The translations under genes were made by a program, and so were the position numbers. Below, piece by piece: positions 62,233 to 64,000 of a stretch of DNA of 64,000 nt. Source of the stretch: Armatimonadota bacterium (GTDB lineage Bacteria; Armatimonadota; JAAZEB01); NCBI GenBank assembly GCA_012512265.1, contig JAAZEM010000069.1:36097-100096 (forward strand), read 5' to 3'. Each line of letters opens with the position of its first letter. The first letter of the stretch is position 1. The notes beneath the pieces are model-generated. The model was not told the origin of the DNA, did no database searches, and worked only from the letters and a program-made list of their open reading frames with translations.

Positions 62233-63117
62233 ATGCAGAGCCTTCTGGAGCGAGTGAAAGCCGGCGAGATCCTCATCTCGGATGGCGCGATGGGTACCTT
62301 CCTGCAGGAGAAGGGCCTGAAGCCGGGCGAGTGCCCCGAGGCCTGGTGCATCAGTCATCCCGACGTGGTGCGCGGTATCGCCGCCGCTTATGTCGAGGCG
62401 GGCTCCGATATCGTGGAGACCAACTCGTTCGGCGGCACTCGCTTCAAGCTGAAGGAGTATGGCCTGGAGGCGCGGGTTGCTGAGTTCAACCGGGCTGCCG
62501 CGCGCCTGGCCAAGGAGGCGATGGGCGACCGGGGCTACGTCGCGGCCTCCGTGGGGCCGACGGGGCAGATCGTCGAGGACGAGGGTGGCGAGGCCACGGA
62601 GGAGCAGCTGTACGAGGCGTTCCGCGAGCAGATGATCGCGCTGGCTGAGGGCGGCGCCGATGCGTTCTGCATCGAGACACTCTCCTCTGTCATCGAGGCA
62701 TCCGTGGCGGTGAGGGCAGCGAAGGAGAACACGCGCCTGCCAGTCATCTGCACCTTCACCTTCGAGTTGGGCCAGCGCGGCTACCGAACGATGATGGGCG
62801 CCGATCCGGCGCGCGCCGCGCGGGCGGCCGTTGAGGCCGGCGCCGACATCGTGGGGGCCAACTGCGGCAACGGCATCGCTCAGATGATCGAGATCGTGGC
62901 GCAGATCCGCGCCGCCCTCCCGGATGTGCCGATTCTGGTCCATGCCAACGCCGGGATGCCGGTGCTGGAGAACGGCAAGAGCGTCTTCAAGGAGACGCCG
63001 GCCGATATGGCCGCGCGCGTTCCCGAGCTGATTGCCGCGGGCGCCCAAATCATCGGCGGGTGTTGCGGGACGACGCCCGCGCATATCGCGGCGATAGCGA
63101 AGGCGGCGCGTGGCTAG
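62233..63117 (+). CDS. Homocysteine S-methyltransferase family protein (MetH N-terminal-domain type)
   Basis: 294 aa from ATG 62233 (AGGAG 7 nt upstream); the in-frame ATG at 62050 gives an unlikely Pro/Arg-rich leader. A TIM barrel begins ILISDGAMGTFLQEKGLKPG with ETNSFGGTRFKLKEYGLEAR. The zinc Cys residues are in VGANCGNG and the pair in IGGCCGTTPAHIAAI. It transfers a methyl group to homocysteine. No cobalamin-binding module follows, so the methyl donor may be a small molecule or a separate corrinoid protein. Confidence 0.93.
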   Translation: MQSLLERVKAGEILISDGAMGTFLQEKGLKPGECPEAWCISHPDVVRGIAAAYVEAGSDIVETNSFGGTRFKLKEYGLEARVAEFNRAAARLAKEAMGDRGYVAASVGPTGQIVEDEGGEATEEQLYEAFREQMIALAEGGADAFCIETLSSVIEASVAVRAAKENTRLPVICTFTFELGQRGYRTMMGADPARAARAAVEAGADIVGANCGNGIAQMIEIVAQIRAALPDVPILVHANAGMPVLENGKSVFKETPADMAARVPELIAAGAQIIGGCCGTTPAHIAAIAKAARG

Positions 63118-63180
63118 CGCGCCAGACCGCCTGAGTCACCCTGCGGTGGCACGCGAGCCGAGCGGAAAGATGAGGTTGGA

Positions 63181-64000
63181 ATGATCATCGATATTCACAC
63201 GCACACGATTATGCTGAACGACCCGCGGCAGCGAGCGATCAGTCGTTGGACCAGCCCGGAGGAGCTCCTCTCGATGTGGGATGAGCTGGGGATTGAGAAG
63301 GGCGTCGTCCTGCCCCTAGTGCACCACGAGATCGGCACGATCCTCCAGACGACCGAGAACGTCCTGGACATTTATGCCAAATGGCCCGACCGGATCATCC
63401 CCTTCTGCAACCTCGACGTGCGCTGGTGCTATAACCGGCCGGATTCCGACTTCACGCCCGTTTTGGAGCACTACAAGGAGCTCGGGTGCAAGGGCGTGGG
63501 CGAGTTCGTGAACAACCTCCCGTGGGATGATGATCGCGTGATGAACTTCCTCTCGCACGTGGAGAAGGCGGGCCTGCCGCTCCTCTTCCACGTGGCGAGC
63601 CGCGAGCGAGGGCAGTACGGGTTGATCGATGACTATCGTCTGACCAAGCTGGAAAAGGTGCTGGAAGCCTTCCCGAAACTGCAGTTCATCGGCCACTCGA
63701 TGGGTTTCTGGTCCAACATCAGCGGCGACGCGAACGAGGAAAACTGGATGGGCTATCCCAAGGGCCCCGTCACCCCGGGCGGCCGCCTGATCGAGTTGAT
63801 GCGCACCTACGACAACCTGTGGGGCGACATCTCCGCGGGGAGCGGCAACAACGCCCTCGTGCGCGATAAGGAGTTTGGCTTCCGCTTCCTTGAGGAGTTC
63901 CAGGACCGCCTCCTCTTCGGCACCGATATCTGCTCGCCCGGCCAGCAGGTGCCCCAGGTGGAGACGATGCGGGAAGCACTAGCGAGCGGACTGCTGAGCC
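63181..64000 (+). CDS. Amidohydrolase family protein, 3'-truncated by window edge
   Basis: 273 residues visible; the frame is open at the right edge. It starts MIIDIHTHTIMLNDPRQRAI with the HxH metal motif, then LPLLFHVASRERGQYG, LQFIGHSMGFWSNI and LLFGTDICSPGQQVPQVETM with the conserved Asp. This is the Amidohydro_2 (ACMSD-like) type, related to the protein at 23719-24516. It starts 63 bp after the homocysteine methyltransferase stop and is probably cotranscribed. Confidence 0.88.
   Translation, partial: MIIDIHTHTIMLNDPRQRAISRWTSPEELLSMWDELGIEKGVVLPLVHHEIGTILQTTENVLDIYAKWPDRIIPFCNLDVRWCYNRPDSDFTPVLEHYKELGCKGVGEFVNNLPWDDDRVMNFLSHVEKAGLPLLFHVASRERGQYGLIDDYRLTKLEKVLEAFPKLQFIGHSMGFWSNISGDANEENWMGYPKGPVTPGGRLIELMRTYDNLWGDISAGSGNNALVRDKEFGFRFLEEFQDRLLFGTDICSPGQQVPQVETMREALASGLLS

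Overview
The window is a GC-rich bacterial chromosome segment, open at both ends. It holds a chaperone operon, a 34-kb block of glycan-degradation genes, and a housekeeping/regulatory block. There is no phage, plasmid, CRISPR or transposase gene. The HspR-type heat-shock regulator, a FliA/WhiG-type sigma factor without flagellar genes, many Gfo/Idh/MocA and xylose-isomerase-like enzymes, and many secreted proteins of poorly described glycosidase types fit an Armatimonadota-like or neighbouring soil/sediment lineage. That assignment is an inference; no rRNA is present.

Layout. 1-3137: end of an M20 peptidase gene, then a leftward Gfo/Idh/MocA oxidoreductase and AAC(3)-fold acetyltransferase. 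3.5-8.6 kb: dnaK-hsp20-grpE-dnaJ-hspR, with a consensus promoter, a HAIR-like inverted repeat over it and an intrinsic terminator at the end. 8.6-42.6 kb: the glycan block. It holds a 1175-aa glycosidase-like protein, a heparinase II/III-type lyase, a sialidase-like BNR protein, a beta-helix protein, two paralogous xylose-isomerase-like TIM barrels, an alpha/alpha-toroid protein, a PIG-L deacetylase, two more Gfo/Idh/MocA proteins, an AGE epimerase, an amidohydrolase, a DUF4434 protein, a CE7 acetyl esterase and several large secreted TIM-barrel proteins, one of them broken. 42.9-46.2 kb: sigma factor, parvulin-like lipoprotein, YabN/MazG fusion. 46.4-53.8 kb: hybrid PAS/GAF histidine kinase, orphan sugar-binding lipoprotein, M48 protease with TPR and BamE-like repeats. 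53.9-60.1 kb: anti-sigma/ECF sigma pair, nitrilase, and leftward tRNA-Gln-glmU-prs-pth. 60.3-64 kb: MgtC, HpcH/HpaI aldolase, homocysteine methyltransferase and a partial amidohydrolase.

Working model for the glycan block (inference): secreted lyases, esterases and glycosidases release oligosaccharides. Cytoplasmic Gfo/Idh/MocA dehydrogenases plus xylose-isomerase-like enzymes then process them, possibly by oxidation to 3-keto sugars followed by elimination/hydration. No transporter or dedicated regulator lies inside the block.

Repeats: two ~150-160-bp MITE-like elements with palindromic ends sit exactly at stop codons and are flanked by 4-bp duplications (GTAA, ATAG); a 28-bp solo relative lies nearby. 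A second hairpin-ended family has two full and two half copies. A third, CACGGATG-type repeat occurs in two intergenic regions.
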